Assembly (NCBI GenBank): GCA_964036315.1
Contig: OZ038487.1
Location: forward strand, 57,749,342 to 57,813,341
Reading direction: 5' to 3'
Source: Acanthosepion esculentum
Lineage: Eukaryota > Mollusca > Cephalopoda > Sepiida > Sepiidae
DNA: 64,000 bases
The notes below the pieces were generated by a model that saw only the letters and a list, made by a program, of their open reading frames with translations, made no database searches and was not told where the DNA came from. Positions within the stretch are counted from its first letter, which is position 1. The number at the start of each line of letters is the position of its first letter. The position numbers were made by a program, and so were the translations under genes. This document shows positions 12,760-23,810 of the stretch, one piece after another.

Positions 12760-14520
12760 GATAGAAATAAGGAAGATTTGATATAATTATCATTAAGTAA
12801 TTCATCGAGTCTAGAAGAAAACTCAACAGAATGCAGAAAACACTAGACGGCCGTTTCGTTCTATGTTTGTGACTCATCAACAGTGCGCATCCACTACCGA
12901 GAATTTGAAACCCGGACAGTTACGATACCAACAAGCATCGATATTGTGCCTCTTGTTCACATATTCCGTGGTGGAGCTCATCAGTGTTTCCTTTACCCAT
13001 AGGACAGTGCCCCAGAGAGCCAAGGGAAACTTGGTTGCATTTGGGAAATAAACTTTGTTGGCCTTGCACCACACTAAGTTATAGTTAGTAAATAATTATA
13101 GATAAGTATTAAAACTTTAAAAAGCACAAGATTACGACAGTTATTTCTTTCTTTCATAATAATCTTAGAAGACAAGGAAAAGAGAAAAATAAAAAAAAAC
13201 ATACATTAAGAAGTCCTTAATAATCGCACATAATTAAATTTCAGTACAAATTGGTGCAAGTCACTATCTCTGGTATTAAAATCGTAAAAGATAAAATCCC
13301 CTTAATAGCCAATCTTTTAATGGTAATAAGAAGATGACCATTCTAAATTTGGACAGATAACCTTAAGATGAAATATAGTCTTCTGACTATCAAGTCATCC
13401 AACAATGAAACAGACAGAACTCTTAATCGTATACTTTAAACCACTCATCTCCTAATTACCGGAAGAAACAAACAGTTCCAGAAGTACTTTGCGTGAAACT
13501 TCACTCTATATTTACTGCAGTGGAACAACAGAAAGAAAACCCCAAAATGTCTATCTCGAAGGAATGGTTGCTTGTAGATATAGTCAGGAAGGCTTCTTGG
13601 TTTTTACAAAGACTTCTTAATGACCAATTATCTTTGGTCAGTCAACTGAACGTCCTCTTCTGGCTCTAATATTTCCCCCTTTTTCCAAGACACTAAATCG
13701 GCATTAAAGTTACATTCTCTCTCAGCTATCGCCCGAAAAACGATAAAAACACAGATATCTCCAATTATCTTCATTTGTGCATTGCGGGCAGGGTCGCGGG
13801 AACCGCTTACTCTCCCAAGCCTACGAGTTCGTTTTTTTCTTTCTTTTTGTTTCCAAGTTTACGTGTTTTCTCATTATCGAGAGACTAATTACGTGAAAAA
13901 GAGGCCTTGTAGTCTTTTGGGAATCTGTTCTCTCTCGAAGATACGAATCGAAATGGAAATAATTGTACCCCGAACCGGCAAGGGAAAGGGCGCAGCTCAT
14001 CTGATAGCAAGGTTGAAATAGTCATGACGTAAGCGTTATCCAGAGTGAATGTAGCAGATCATTATTACTATGTAGCGAGTTCGATAATCACTGAGAGAAC
14101 CCCAGTTCTTAACTCAAGCTTCGTAAATGGCCTAAGTAAAATAAATGATCTGACGCTGAGCCAGATACACAGCGGAAAATTAAAGTGATCATCCAACATA
14201 AAAAAATACTAGGAACACTCAATCATCTGCTAGTTCAAGAATTGGTTATCACGTGACGCTCTGCACTTAAGGCCCCGTGCCAGGATAAGCTGTCAGTCAG
14301 TTATGCGCATTACCATGATTATTATGGGAAATACACTGGACTGATTTCCCATAACCTTATCGTTTTCGAATTCAGTTTTTGTCGCTTTTGTCTAGTGGTC
14401 AGACATGGTTAGGAGAGGAGGAGAGATTACCCCATGGCTTTCCCGAAGGTATTAAAAAAAGTCTCAGAAACGGTATGAACATTTCCCAGCTACTATTTTT
14501 TTTACTACACTTCCCATTTT
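12760..14520. other. unassigned sequence
   Basis: No recognisable gene. ORFs of 62-79 codons (12863-13051, 13782-14021) have no motif. The stretch 13770-14020 is less AT-rich than its surroundings. Confidence 0.45.
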
Positions 14521-14524
14521 TTCG

Positions 14525-15008
14525 TCCTGGGTATGACGATAAACTATATCCGCGTCCTGGTGAAGACGATAAACTACGGCCAACAGCGAGGCCTCTGATC
14601 AGGAGCTTTTGAGGAGCGTAGAACCACCTCTTAATTGCTAGTGTTCTCAGGTCCACCCTTACCCGGGGTGGTAGCACCTGTTAGGGTCCCAGGTGTGGGC
14701 AAATAGTTAAAAGCCAAACTTGTGTAAAAATAGGTTTTAATACCAGAAATGCTTTGTAATAAAAAAATTATTACCAAGAATGATTTTTGAGGAAAGGGTT
14801 GTTATCAGCAATACTTAAAAAAATACCAGCAATACAAACAGTTATACATTCTTTGAAAAAAATATGACCAACTATAGATTTCTTCAAGGAAAAATATTCC
14901 CAGAAATAGATTTTTGTAGACAAATATGTCGCCAAGAGTAAAAATTTTGTCGGCATTGGGTAGCCCATTGAGGTTGATATGCCGTAAAACAAAAACCAAA
15001 CCAAACTT
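14525..15008 (-). repeat. dispersed element R2, copy 2
   Basis: Contains 'gaagacgataaactacggcc', 'gaggcctctgatcaggagct', 'ttgaggagcgtagaaccacc', 'ggtccaccctta', 'cccggggtggtagcacctgt' and 'tagggtccc', then a degenerate internal ~30-bp repeat ('accagcaata...tttttt') from 14740 to 14940, then 'gtcggcattgggtagcccat' and 'tgaggttgatatgccgtaaa' at the end. This is the least rearranged copy in the window. Confidence 0.65.
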
Positions 15009-15164
15009 CCCATTTCTACTTAATTGTTCCTCTTTTAATAATTAAATTGAATTATTCTTAATTTGTAATTCTATGAAAGTGTCAATTTTTTTTGTAAGTG
15101 AATTTTCTTCCATTTTAAAATTATATTACATTGTTTCCCGTTCGTAATTTTGCTCACTTTTTCC

Positions 15165-15385
15165 AATTATATAATTGTATTGAATTGTTTCAAATTTTTA
15201 ATTTAATTGTGCCCATTTTTTAATTAAATTGTGCCCATTTTTTAATTAAATTGTGCCCATTTTAAAATTATATTCAATTTTGTCAATTTTTTAATTTAAT
15301 TGTTCCCATTTTTTAATTATATTGTGCCCATTTTTTAATTAATTTGGATTGTTCCCATTTTGAAATGTAAATGTGCCCATGAATG
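15165..15385 (+). repeat. ~22-bp AT-rich tandem repeat
   Basis: Unit 'ttgtgcccattttttaatta' plus 1-3 bases, about eight imperfect copies. Confidence 0.85.
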
Positions 15386-15500
15386 ACAGAACAGGGATTA
15401 GGAGAGATAAGAAAAAGACAAAATATATTAAGAACTACAAAGGACAGGAAATTGTGGAGAGCCATGATCACCAACGTCAGAGCACATAGAAAAGTATACA
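15385..15500 (+). pseudogene. LINE-B 3' tail
   Basis: 'aacagggattaggagagata', 'ctacaaaggacaggaaattg', 'tggagagccatgatcaccaa' match the tail shared by the LINE-B copies at 17225-17315, 39470-39610 and 44330-44430. Only the last ~110 bp of the element remain. Confidence 0.6.
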
Positions 15501-15509
15501 CTCTCAGTG

Positions 15510-16015
15510 AAATGTGTTGAAAATTATGTACGTATATAACAGTCAGTACGTTTCTCTTCTAAAAATAACATAATAGCAATTCAAATTTATTCGTGGTATT
15601 TTTGTTAACGTCGCTGGTTAATTAATTATAGAAAAGACTGAATAGATATATATTATTATGAGTCTATTCTTTCATTCTGGAACTATACTGTGTGGAATTA
15701 CACCACTTGTCTGACAAAGAACTTCTGCTAGATGGCGCGGCTAAAAACAGTATATAACGATGCAAAAGTACCGCTTTTCATTTTTTTCTCTTTTAGCTAC
15801 AGGATGTCTTAGAGATAGGACACGTCTTGCTTCTCTTGTTGGTGAGAAAACAGAAATTATACACAACAAAACATACTATACTGCATACAAATACCATAAG
15901 CATATTTAACTCAACACAAGCGTATCTAATACTTCAACAAAATCAAAAACAATAACTCTTCTCAGTTTTATGTTTATCACAATTTCATCGGATATTTTTA
16001 CACATGAACGTAGGA
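15510..16015. other. unassigned sequence
   Basis: AT-rich, no recognised element. Confidence 0.5.
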
Positions 16016-16019
16016 ATAT

Positions 16020-16470
16020 TTTTCTCTCCAGAATCTATCTTGCATATTTTTGAGTCTATCATTCGTCCATGCTTTCAATATTGCTGCCGCATATAGTCCG
16101 GTATTCCTGCTTTATATCCATAGATACTTGATAAAAGGCAAAGAAGAATCAGCAATATTATTGGCTGTGATCTGTCATCTCGGTTTCAGTCACTTTCCCA
16201 CCGCCGTAATGTTGCTTCTCTGTGGCAACGCTATAAATGCTTTCAGTGTAATTGTTAGGGTGAACACTTCGCTGTGGTACCTAGATTTTATGAATTTAAG
16301 CGCAGTACTAGATTGGCGACAAGGTCTCATAAATTCACAGTTGAACTGGCTAGATGTAACCGTAAGATCTATGCTAACGGTTCTTCATTACGCACCTTCT
16401 ATTGTTCCCGTTCCTTGATAATGTTTCACACTCGGTATCATCTTATGTCTTTACTGCATAGTAAAATGAA
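16020..16470 (+). pseudogene. LINE-A RT C-terminal fragment
   Basis: Begins with a relic of the 'ILHIYKSTIRPCLEYCCHIW' box at about 16035-16100 and, after frameshifts, reads 'VPRFYEFKRSTRLATRSHKF' then 'TVELARCNRKIYANGSS' at 16274-16400. This is the strongly conserved last ~100 residues of LINE-A. 5'-truncated and shifted between frames. Confidence 0.75.
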
Positions 16471-16854
16471 ATGATTAAAAGAAATTGGTAGTTGAATTTA
16501 AATACAAACGAAGTGTTGCGATAAAAAGCAACGAAAATAATACGTAAGAAAAACTGCCTTAAAAATTGATAACAAGAAAGTCTATCAGAGCTATTTCAAC
16601 CAGAAAGCATCTTGCAACACAATGCTGTTTTTCCTCTTCAAACCCATTTGTGTGTTTTCAACACCTACAGGGTCATCCTATTGTTTATACTGCAACTATT
16701 CTGAGCAAACATTAGTTAGAGTTCAAGTATGTACACCGCCAGGGCCGTATACTGTTTTGAATTCAGAGTCGCCTTTCTCCTATACTAGTTGGCAACCATG
16801 GTTAGAGGGTTCAGCCTTCCCTGTCATTTAAACCATAGTTGGGAGGAGAATTCA

Positions 16855-17320
16855 AAAGGTGCATCGGAATAGCGAAAGGTGCTCTCCAAAAAGCTAAGCA
16901 AAGTATTAAGAAATAGGAAAAAATCGTTAGAATCAAAGAAAAGAATACTGAACTGTTATGGGAGTGAATGATGAACAATCTCTTCACAGATGAAGGAGAG
17001 ACTTAATGGAGAAAAGATGTGATACTAGAGAAGGATGTTGAGGATAATATCACCTGAACACGTGAGCAATGAAGCTTTGGAGAAAGTGGAAACAAAAAAT
17101 GACATACATAACAGAAAGAGACGGTTGAAATTTCTAGTGCATATAATGAGGAAAAAGGCCATGGAAAATTTGACACTCACAGTATATATTGGAGGCAAGA
17201 GAGACTGAGGAAATCAGTGTAAATAACAGAACAGGATTAGGAGAGAACCAAATTTAGTGCGGGCTACAAAGGACAGAAAATTGTTGAGCGCCGTGCAGAA
17301 AAAGCCTAATAAACAAACGT
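16855..17320 (+). pseudogene. LINE-B RT C-terminal fragment
   Basis: Second non-LTR retrotransposon family. Across three frames it retains 'LSKVLRNRK', 'KKRILNCYG', 'RRMLRI', 'EHVSNEALEKVETK', 'NRKRRLKFLVHIMRK' and 'MENLTLT'. These match the end of the 'endonuclease-reverse transcriptase' LINEs (canonical ...WFYRRMLRIPWTEHVSNEEV...). Endonuclease and RT palm are absent. All but one of the LINE-B copies in this window lie on the plus strand. Confidence 0.7.
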
Positions 17321-17338
17321 CTGCTAATCATCTTTAGC

Positions 17339-17515
17339 GTGGCTGCTCGTTTTTCGAATATCAAGATCTCACTCTCCAGACTTGCCCGAGCCCTTGGAGG
17401 TGACGAATTATTTTCCACCCTTCAACCCCTCCCCAACAGGCGGGATGTGGTGAGACTCTGCTGCTTCCATGGAAAGTGCTCGGACGAAATACATTCCTTG
17501 GTCCCACCTAATGGT
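17339..17515 (+). pseudogene. short LINE RT tail
   Basis: Frame 17339-17566 reads 'LSRLARALGGDELFSTLQPL' then 'RRDVVRLCCFHGKCSDEIHS' and 'LVPP', the pattern 'RRDVAxLxxFYxxxxGxCSxELxxLVP' at the C-terminus of jockey/CR1-type RTs. It is shorter and more GC-rich than LINE-A copies, and passes directly into the R2 element at about 17511. Confidence 0.55.
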
Positions 17516-18500
17516 TGGTTGGTTGTTTGGGGTTTTATGGCATATCAACCACTATGGCTTATTTAATACCAGATCCAGTTTCCACATATTTATTAAATAT
17601 ATATACTTTGCAAGCGTAATTTAAGGAAATCGTTGTCAACATCATTGTTTCAAAAAAGTATAGCTGGCAACATCATTGTTTCAAAAATGTATAGTTGCCA
17701 ACATCATTGTTTCCAAAACGTATAGCTGGCAACATCATTGTTTCAAAAACGTATAGCTGGCAACATCATTGTTTCAAAAACGTATACCTGGCAACATCAT
17801 TGTTTCAAAAACGTATAGCTGGCAACATCATTGTTTCAAAAACGTATAGTTGTCAACATTATTGTTTCAAAAACGTATAGCTGGCAGCATCATTGTTTCA
17901 AAAAAGTATAGCTGGCAACATCATTGTTTCAAAAAACGTATAGCTAGCAACATCATTGTTTCAAAAACGTATAGCTGCCAACATCATTGTTTCAAAAAAG
18001 TATAGCTGCCAACATCATTGTTTCAAAAAAAGTATAGCTGGGAACATCATTGTTTCAAAAACGTATAGTTGTCGACATCATTGTTTCAAAAACGTATAGC
18101 TGGCAACATCATTGTTTCAAAAACGTATAGCTGGCAACATCATTGTTTCAAAAATGTATAGTTGGCGACATCATTTACTGCCACACCCAGTACGTGGATG
18201 TAGTTTATCGTTATACCCAGGACGCGGATATAGTGTGTTGCCATACCAAGGACGCGGATGTAGTTTGCCGTCATACCCAGGACGCGGCCTGGAAGTTTGG
18301 AAAAGACTTGGAAGTTCACTATTTGACCATAGCTGGGATCCCAACAGGTGCTACCACCCCGGGTCAGGGTGGACCCGGGAATATCAGCAATTAAGAGGTG
18401 GTTCCACGCTCCCTCAAAACCTCCTGATCAGAGGCCTTGCTGTTGGATGCAGTTTGTCGTACCTAGGACGGGCCCCGCCTAATCAAACCTTCACAGCAAG
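17511..18500 (+). repeat. dispersed element R2, copy 3, with expanded internal array
   Basis: Inverted relative to copies at 14525 and 24030. It starts 'ggttggttggttgtttgggg' + 'ttttatggcatatcaacc', is interrupted by the 31-bp array (17636-18172), then gives four short 'acccaggacgcggat' units (18185-18290) and the conserved end: 'taccaccccgggtcagggtg', 'gtggttccacgctccctcaa' and 'ctgatcagaggccttgctgt'. Both outer ends match other copies, so the array is internal to the element. Confidence 0.65.
17636..18172 (+). repeat. 31-bp minisatellite, ~17 units
   Basis: Unit 'caacatcattgtttcaaaaa' + 'cgtatagctgg'. Copies are nearly uniform; variants involve A-run length (five to seven) and ctgg/ctgcc/tgtc at the joint. 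Reverse-complemented, the unit ('ccagctatacgtttttgaaa...') resembles the degenerate 'accagcaatacatttttaaa' repeats inside the other R2 copies. Confidence 0.95.
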
Positions 18501-18652
18501 AACACGCCGTGCCACTTACCTGGGCATTGTAAAGGGTGACTCTCACTGTAAAAAAAATCTGATCTGTTTATGTTTCTTCAATACCCACATATTGAACATT
18601 GCAAACATGCTGAGCGGGCCTTAGTTACCATTTAAGTATTCGTCCCGTTAAG

Positions 18653-18654
<2 letters not shown>

Positions 18655-18740
<86 letters not shown>
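18655..18740. repeat. (TCTA)n then (TA)n microsatellite
   Basis: About ten TCTA units followed by about 23 TA units. Confidence 0.97.
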
Positions 18741-18743
<3 letters not shown>

Positions 18744-18943
18744 TCAGAGTTATCGTTCCCTAGACTTATTGCAAACTATAGCTGGGCTGTTGAAGAAGAG
18801 ATAACTCCGTACGTTTCTCAAGAGTATTTCCCTAAATGTGAATGTAAAGATCTCTAATGTAATTCGAACACGGATTTCTCGTTCCGAGCAACTACGCATT
18901 ACACCATCTTCACACCCAATAACTAGTCTCTATATTCCGAATA

Positions 18944-19258
18944 CCGTGCAACCTCGGTTCTCGAACGTTTCAGATGTCGGACAAATTCGAAACGAAAATG
19001 TCTCGGTTATCGCACAAAATTTCGGTTCTCGAACAACATTGCCGAACCGAGTTAACCCGAACGGAATAATTTCTGAGGCGACCGCCTTGTTGTATACATT
19101 CGTGTGTCGTGTTGTGTTTTTCTTCTCAAATTTTATTGTACTGTGACTTTTTCCCCTCTACATTGATTCCTATTGGAAAAATACTTTCGATTATCGAACA
19201 TTTCGGGTTACGAACGGCCTTCAAGAACGAATTAAATTCGTGAACCGAGGTTCCATTG
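18944..19258. mobile_element. 315-bp TIR MITE, pogo/Tigger-like ends
   Basis: The left end 'ccgtgcaacctcggttctcg' and the right end, reverse-complemented, 'caatggaacctcggttcacg' are inverted copies, each bordered by TA (18942-18943 and 19259-19260). Internal subterminal repeats of 'cggttctcgaac/gttacgaac' occur. Ends of the 'CAGTGGAACCTCGGTT' type with TA duplication are typical of non-autonomous Tc1/mariner-superfamily elements; the pogo/Tigger assignment is inference. No transposase. Confidence 0.75.
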
Positions 19259-19260
19259 TA

Positions 19261-20170
19261 AAAAGAAAGTAAGTTTTGAATGAAGGTAAATATGTTTTGA
19301 ATAAAAATATTTAGAAATTTCGATAACTTTTTCATGTCTTTTATTATTCAGTATTTTTTTCTGTCCTTTCTTTTTTTTCTTTAGATTTCTCTGTTTTTTT
19401 TTTTCATTTTTGTCATTCTCAGGCTTTTGTTTGTCTTTCTTAAGTCGTTCCCAACTTTTCTCTTAAGTAGTTCTATTTTTATTTACGCCCCTTTCTCCCC
19501 TCGGATATCGCAAATTTTCGAAATAAACCTACATAAACCTATCTACAGAAGCAAACAAATACACAAGCAGGCTTCATAATGAAGCAATGAAACATAAAAC
19601 AAAATGTCTGTATAATGAAAACGACTATCAGTACTGTCTAATCTACTTTGCTTTGTGGCAAAAATCCAAAGTCAGTCTTTTCCTTATCGACTTCAAAAAC
19701 GACTGCATTTGAAAATAAATACGTAAGAAAAAATATATTCTAAAAAGTTTTTCTTTTCGTTATAAGATGTCCTTTTTTTTTTAAATTTTATCTTTTGGCT
19801 TACTTCTCAAAAATAATCCTTTTATATAGCTCTGATTAATTTTTATTTATATCCAGCTTCTTGAAAAAAAAGTCGCCACATCTTAACATTTCTTCCTCCA
19901 AATCTTTGGTGATGCTCAAAAAATTCTTTTCTCTTCTCTCTCAGTTAGCCACGCTTTTTACTGGACATTTTCACGCAAACTCCGTCTTTCTAAGAAAATC
20001 AGCTTTCTCTTTTATGTGTCCCCTCATATCTGTTTTTCAAGTTTATTTTCTTACTGTATCGAGATAAAAAGAAAATTTTTCTATTATTATTGTCTTGTTA
20101 TAAATGTGTTGGTCGTATTTCTGATAAAAGTGTTTGTTATTATTACTTTCGATATGTGTTTGTGTTTATA
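19261..20170. other. unassigned AT-rich sequence
   Basis: No gene or repeat recognised; mixed pyrimidine-rich segments. Confidence 0.5.
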
Positions 20171-20179
20171 AACGCGTTG

Positions 20180-20345
20180 GCTTACGGCCATATCACGTTG
20201 AAACAGTGGTTCCCGTACAATCACCGAAGTTAAGCAACATTGAACAATATGAAACTTGTTTTATGAATTCTCTATTTATTTTATTAAAATTGGTTATTTA
20301 CAGGAATGATTTTATATTTACATGCTCATAAAAAATATGTAAACT
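20180..20345 (+). mobile_element. 5S-rRNA-headed SINE fragment
   Basis: 20180-20238 matches the 5' half of animal 5S rRNA: 'gcttacggccatatcacgtt', then a short mismatch, 'ggttcccgtacaatcaccga', 'agttaagcaac'. At about 20248 it passes into an AT-rich tail ('ggttatttacaggaatgatt') that recurs inverted at 42225-42330. The 5S internal promoter is cut after the A-box/intermediate element, so this is a SINE relic, not a 5S gene. Confidence 0.6.
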
Positions 20346-20500
20346 AACTATAATGCAATATATATTATTTATCTATATTTATAATTCCCAAAAGGTGTAT
20401 GTGTGTGTATGTATGTGTGTAATGGTTAACAAGCTTGTCTCGCTAGAACTGTTACAACTTTCGGCCTTGTGCCACATCTAAGCTGTGCTTAGAAAATCAT

Positions 20501-20590
20501 GGGCACTTTGACGTGGTGTAATGGTTAGCAAGCTTACCTCGCTACATTTCTTTACGATTTAATAGTGAGTTCGATCCTTACTGGGTGCCC
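20501..20590 (+). pseudogene. tRNA-Gln-like unit 2
   Basis: Acceptor halves 'gggcac' (20501-20506) and 'gtgccc' (20585-20590) are complementary and the T arm GTGAG/CTTAC around TTCGATC pairs with one G-T wobble. The anticodon region is too long and irregular for a functional tRNA, so this is a tRNA-derived SINE head. Confidence 0.5.
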
Positions 20591-20638
20591 TATACTTTCG
20601 GCTTTGTGTCACATCTAAGCCACGCTTAGAAAATCATT

Positions 20639-20727
20639 GGGCACCTAGGCGTGGTGTAATAGTTGGCAAGCTTGTTTTGTTAGATCAGTTACAACTGAAA
20701 AGTGAGTTCGATCCTCACTAGGTGCCC
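20639..20727 (+). pseudogene. tRNA-Gln-like unit 3
   Basis: Same structure as unit 2: 'gggcac' opening, 'tggtgtaatagttggcaag' A-box region, 'gtgagttcgatcctcac' perfect T arm, 'ggtgccc' closing. The central arm has drifted. Confidence 0.5.
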
Positions 20728-20819
20728 TATACTTCAGGCCTTGTGCCACATCTAAACTACGCTTAGAAAATAAATACGTGTGTAAACCCCTCTCTTGAGT
20801 GGTTTGTAACACATCTATT

Positions 20820-21090
20820 TATCTTGCACTCAGGGGCGATTCCGTCAAAGGACAGAGTCGCAACTGAGGAAAATTATAATGAGAGGTGCCCAGCCCTGGA
20901 GAACAGCTGCCCGAGGCCGCGCCCTTTCATTGCACCAGAGAGAGGGAGATCGGTTCTCGCACCGAGGCCAGCGCAACCGACGGTTGCGGAGGCTACGGGC
21001 AATTTTTGTTCCTGGCTCGAGTGCGTGCGTGCGGGACCTCAATTTAAAAATGACCTGTGTCACAACTCGTCTTAGTGGCGAGACAGAGTA
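20820..21090. other. GC- and CpG-rich patch
   Basis: About 260 bp with much higher G+C and many CG dinucleotides than its surroundings. Overlapping ORFs on both strands (20824-21075, 20845-21063, 20879-21091) show no motif. It could be a CpG-rich promoter or first exon, an inserted RNA-derived sequence, or a less AT-drifted transposon piece; the sequence does not decide. Confidence 0.4.
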
Positions 21091-21750
21091 AATAACTAGT
21101 TGAAGCCCTCAGTCTAAATAAGGCGAACGGAACGGACGAAATTAGAATTTGATCTTAGCTCGCCTTTTTCAATTTTACACTCTTCTTGCACTGAGGATGC
21201 ACTTTTTCCAAGAAAAGATTTGCTACAGGCCTATTGCCTAAATATTGTAAACCGAATATATATTACTCCAATAAATAAACCCCTATTTTCCTTCCTCGAT
21301 GTTAGGCCCGTTTCTTTGTTTACCGGTTCCTTTTTTTTATGCTCTTATTTTTTCTCCTCTTTTTCTACCTGGATTAAGTTGCTCCTTTAGCGCCATTTTC
21401 TCCATCTACACAATCTATGATTTCTCTTATCTTTTACTCCTTCATAAGGTCTGCATTGAAAATGTTTTTCTATTTCTTCATATTTTCAGGACTTCCCCTG
21501 TTTTCCTTCGTTTCTTCTCTCTTGATTTTTCTATTTTTGCAGACACCAACTGCACTTGAGATAGTATAGGAAAAAAGGTCATGATGCGCCAATTCTGCCT
21601 GCTTGCTTTCCCTGAAAATAGCTATCCGAATTTATACTTTTTACTGGGTCTCCAATATTGATTACCGATGCCAGGACGAGGCACGCAACTACATCAGATG
21701 CAAAACAGGCCACGGTTTCTTTTTCTTGCTTACTCATCTCTTAATTACAT
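21091..21750. other. unassigned sequence
   Basis: No gene recognised. Increasingly pyrimidine-rich from 21300 on. Confidence 0.5.
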
Positions 21751-21754
21751 CAGG

Positions 21755-21976
21755 TGGATAATAGCCAATTTGTACCATTTTTTATTAATTCATCTAAATT
21801 TCATTCTTTTATGAAATTTTATCCACCTTCCTTCATTGCATTATTTCTTCCCTTCCCTTTACTTTTCCAATTCACCTTTCTCTTTTTCTTTCTTTCTCTG
21901 TTACTGCTACTTTGCTTTCGTTTTCTCTCTCTACTTTTCATTGATTTTGTTGCTTTCTTGTTTGAGCTGTTACGTT

Positions 21977-22020
<44 letters not shown>

Positions 22021-22454
22021 ACCATTTCCCTGCTTTGGTTTTCTTTTCTTGACTTTTCATACATTTTTCTTTCTTTCTTCTTGATCTGACACCTGTCTTT
22101 CATTGATTACTCTTTCCTTTCTTTCTTATTTTTTAATTGAGTTCTTTCTTACTTTCTCTCCTTTCTCTACTTCCCCATAAGTTTTCGTTCTTTCTTTCTT
22201 CTTTCTTTCTTTCTTTCTTCTTTCTTTCTTTCTTTCTTTTTTTCACGTTTCTTGCTTTGGCTTTCTTGACTTTTCATACATATTTCTTTCTATTTCACCT
22301 AATACGTTCTTTATTTTTTTATTTCTCTTTCTTCATTTCATTACACATTGATTTCTTTCTTTTTTTCTTAGCTTTTTTTATTGATTTCTTTCTTGCTTTC
22401 TCTCTTTTATTTCTTCTTTCTTTCTTTTATTTATCATTCCCTTTTTTGTGTCTG

Positions 22455-22502
<48 letters not shown>

Positions 22503-22760
22503 ACGTACATTTTTCCTTTCTTTACTTTTCATAACTTTATCTCTCTTTCTACTTGACCTGGCACCTTCTTCCATTCATTTTTACTTTGAAGGTTTTCTTT
22601 GTTTCTTTCTACTTCTTTTTTATTAATTATCTTTACTTATTCTTCATAGATTTTGCCTCTTTTTTTCCTTTTTATCTTTTTATCCTTAAAGTATTATTTC
22701 ATCTCTTTTTCAAAGTTTACCTCCAGTTCCCTATTTTCTATTTCTCTCATTGAAATCTTC
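21755..22760 (+). repeat. ~1-kb pyrimidine tract with CTTT arrays
   Basis: Plus strand dominated by C and T, with (CTTT)n blocks at about 21977-22020, 22187-22240 and 22455-22502. Phe/Leu/Ser-rich ORFs here are by-products of composition. Confidence 0.9.
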
Positions 22761-23149
22761 TTTTTGCACGCCATCTAAGTAGAATCTCTTAACACGAAAA
22801 ATCCCAAAATGAATTAAAACCATTTTCCTACAGCGACATAATTCAATGGTCGCAGCTCACCGACGTTGCTTCCCATATCCGTTAGCAATGAAAAAAGTCT
22901 TCGGCATGAAATAAAAGAGAAGACAAAACCAAAAGAATAGCATCGCACTCTAAACTCAAAGACAAAAACCTGCCTCATAATAAATAACATTTTTATTTTC
23001 CACAATGCACAGCCGAGATGGGAGTGGATAGAAAAGACAGGGAGAGACAAAAGGAAGGCGAAAATGCAATATGTGTAAAGGATGCACAATACATAGAACA
23101 TACAGGCATACATGCACATATATAAAGAAGAATCGTTTTGCTGAAAACA

Positions 23150-23565
23150 CTGTAAGGTTTTAAAGTGAAAGTAAGGAAAGTAAAACCAAGAAAGTGAAAG
23201 TAAGAAAATGAAAATAGGAAAGTGAAAGTAAGAAAGTGACAGTAGGAAAGGGAATGTAGGAGAGTGAAATTAGGGAAGGAAAAGTAAGAGCGAGAAAGTA
23301 GGGAAGTGAAAGTAGGAAAATGAAAGTAGGAATTTTGAAAGTAGGAAAGTGATAGTAGAAAATTGAAAGGAGGAAAATGAAACTTTGACAATGAATGTGG
23401 GAAAGTGAAAGTAGAAAAATGATAGCAGGAAAGTGAAACTAGGGAAGTGAAAGCAGGTAAGTGAACAGAAAAGTGAAAGTAGGAAAGTGAAGGTAAGAAA
23501 GTGAATGTCGGAAAGTGAGAAGTGGGAAAATGAAAGTAGGGGAGTAGAAATTGAAGAGAGGTAAG
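23150..23565 (+). repeat. ~14-bp purine minisatellite (gaaagtaggaaagt)
   Basis: About 400 bp of imperfect 'gaaagtaggaaagt' repeats, nearly all purine on the plus strand. It lies 400 bp from the pyrimidine tract and has the opposite strand bias. Confidence 0.9.
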
Positions 23566-23809
23566 AACAGTTGAAAGACACCCAAATGTATAGAAATAGA
23601 CATGTGTATATCTGATCAATACTTCGAGGTGTTTGTCTTTTTTATAAAAAAAAGAACTACTTTGATAAATATAGGTATTTGTTGGCACGCAAAGCCTAAG
23701 ACAATGTTATAGATACGGAAAAAGATTCCTAAAAATAAAGACAAAATTCATCCATCAATTTAGCAGATACACCCACACATATACACATGTGCGCGCATAC
23801 CCATACACA

Positions 23810-23810
<1 letters not shown>

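Larger units (their letters stand above)
20415..20775 (+). repeat. tandem array of tRNA-Gln-like units (~137 bp)
   Basis: Three head-to-tail units. Each has a tRNA-like part ('gtggtgtaatggttagcaag' A-box region, 'agtgagttcgatccttact' B-box arm) and a tail ('gccttgtgccacatctaagc...cgcttagaaaatcat'). Unit 1 (to 20500) lacks the B-box half. The A-box wording matches tRNA-Gln (TGGTGTAATGGTTAGCA). Confidence 0.65.

Noticed and set aside
12970..13010. CTGATGA on the minus strand near 12985-12979 as a hammerhead
   Set aside because: No GAAA box with a pairable stem II within reach.
17628..18172. 31-bp array as a CRISPR
   Set aside because: Units are contiguous with no unique spacers, in a eukaryotic context; it is a minisatellite.
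20501..20727. Functional tRNA-Gln genes
   Set aside because: Acceptor and T arms pair, but the anticodon arm is malformed and units are tandem with SINE tails.
22137..22556. 139-codon Phe/Ser/Leu ORF
   Set aside because: By-product of the pyrimidine tract. The purine-strand counterparts (21819-22103, 22993-23688) are likewise compositional.
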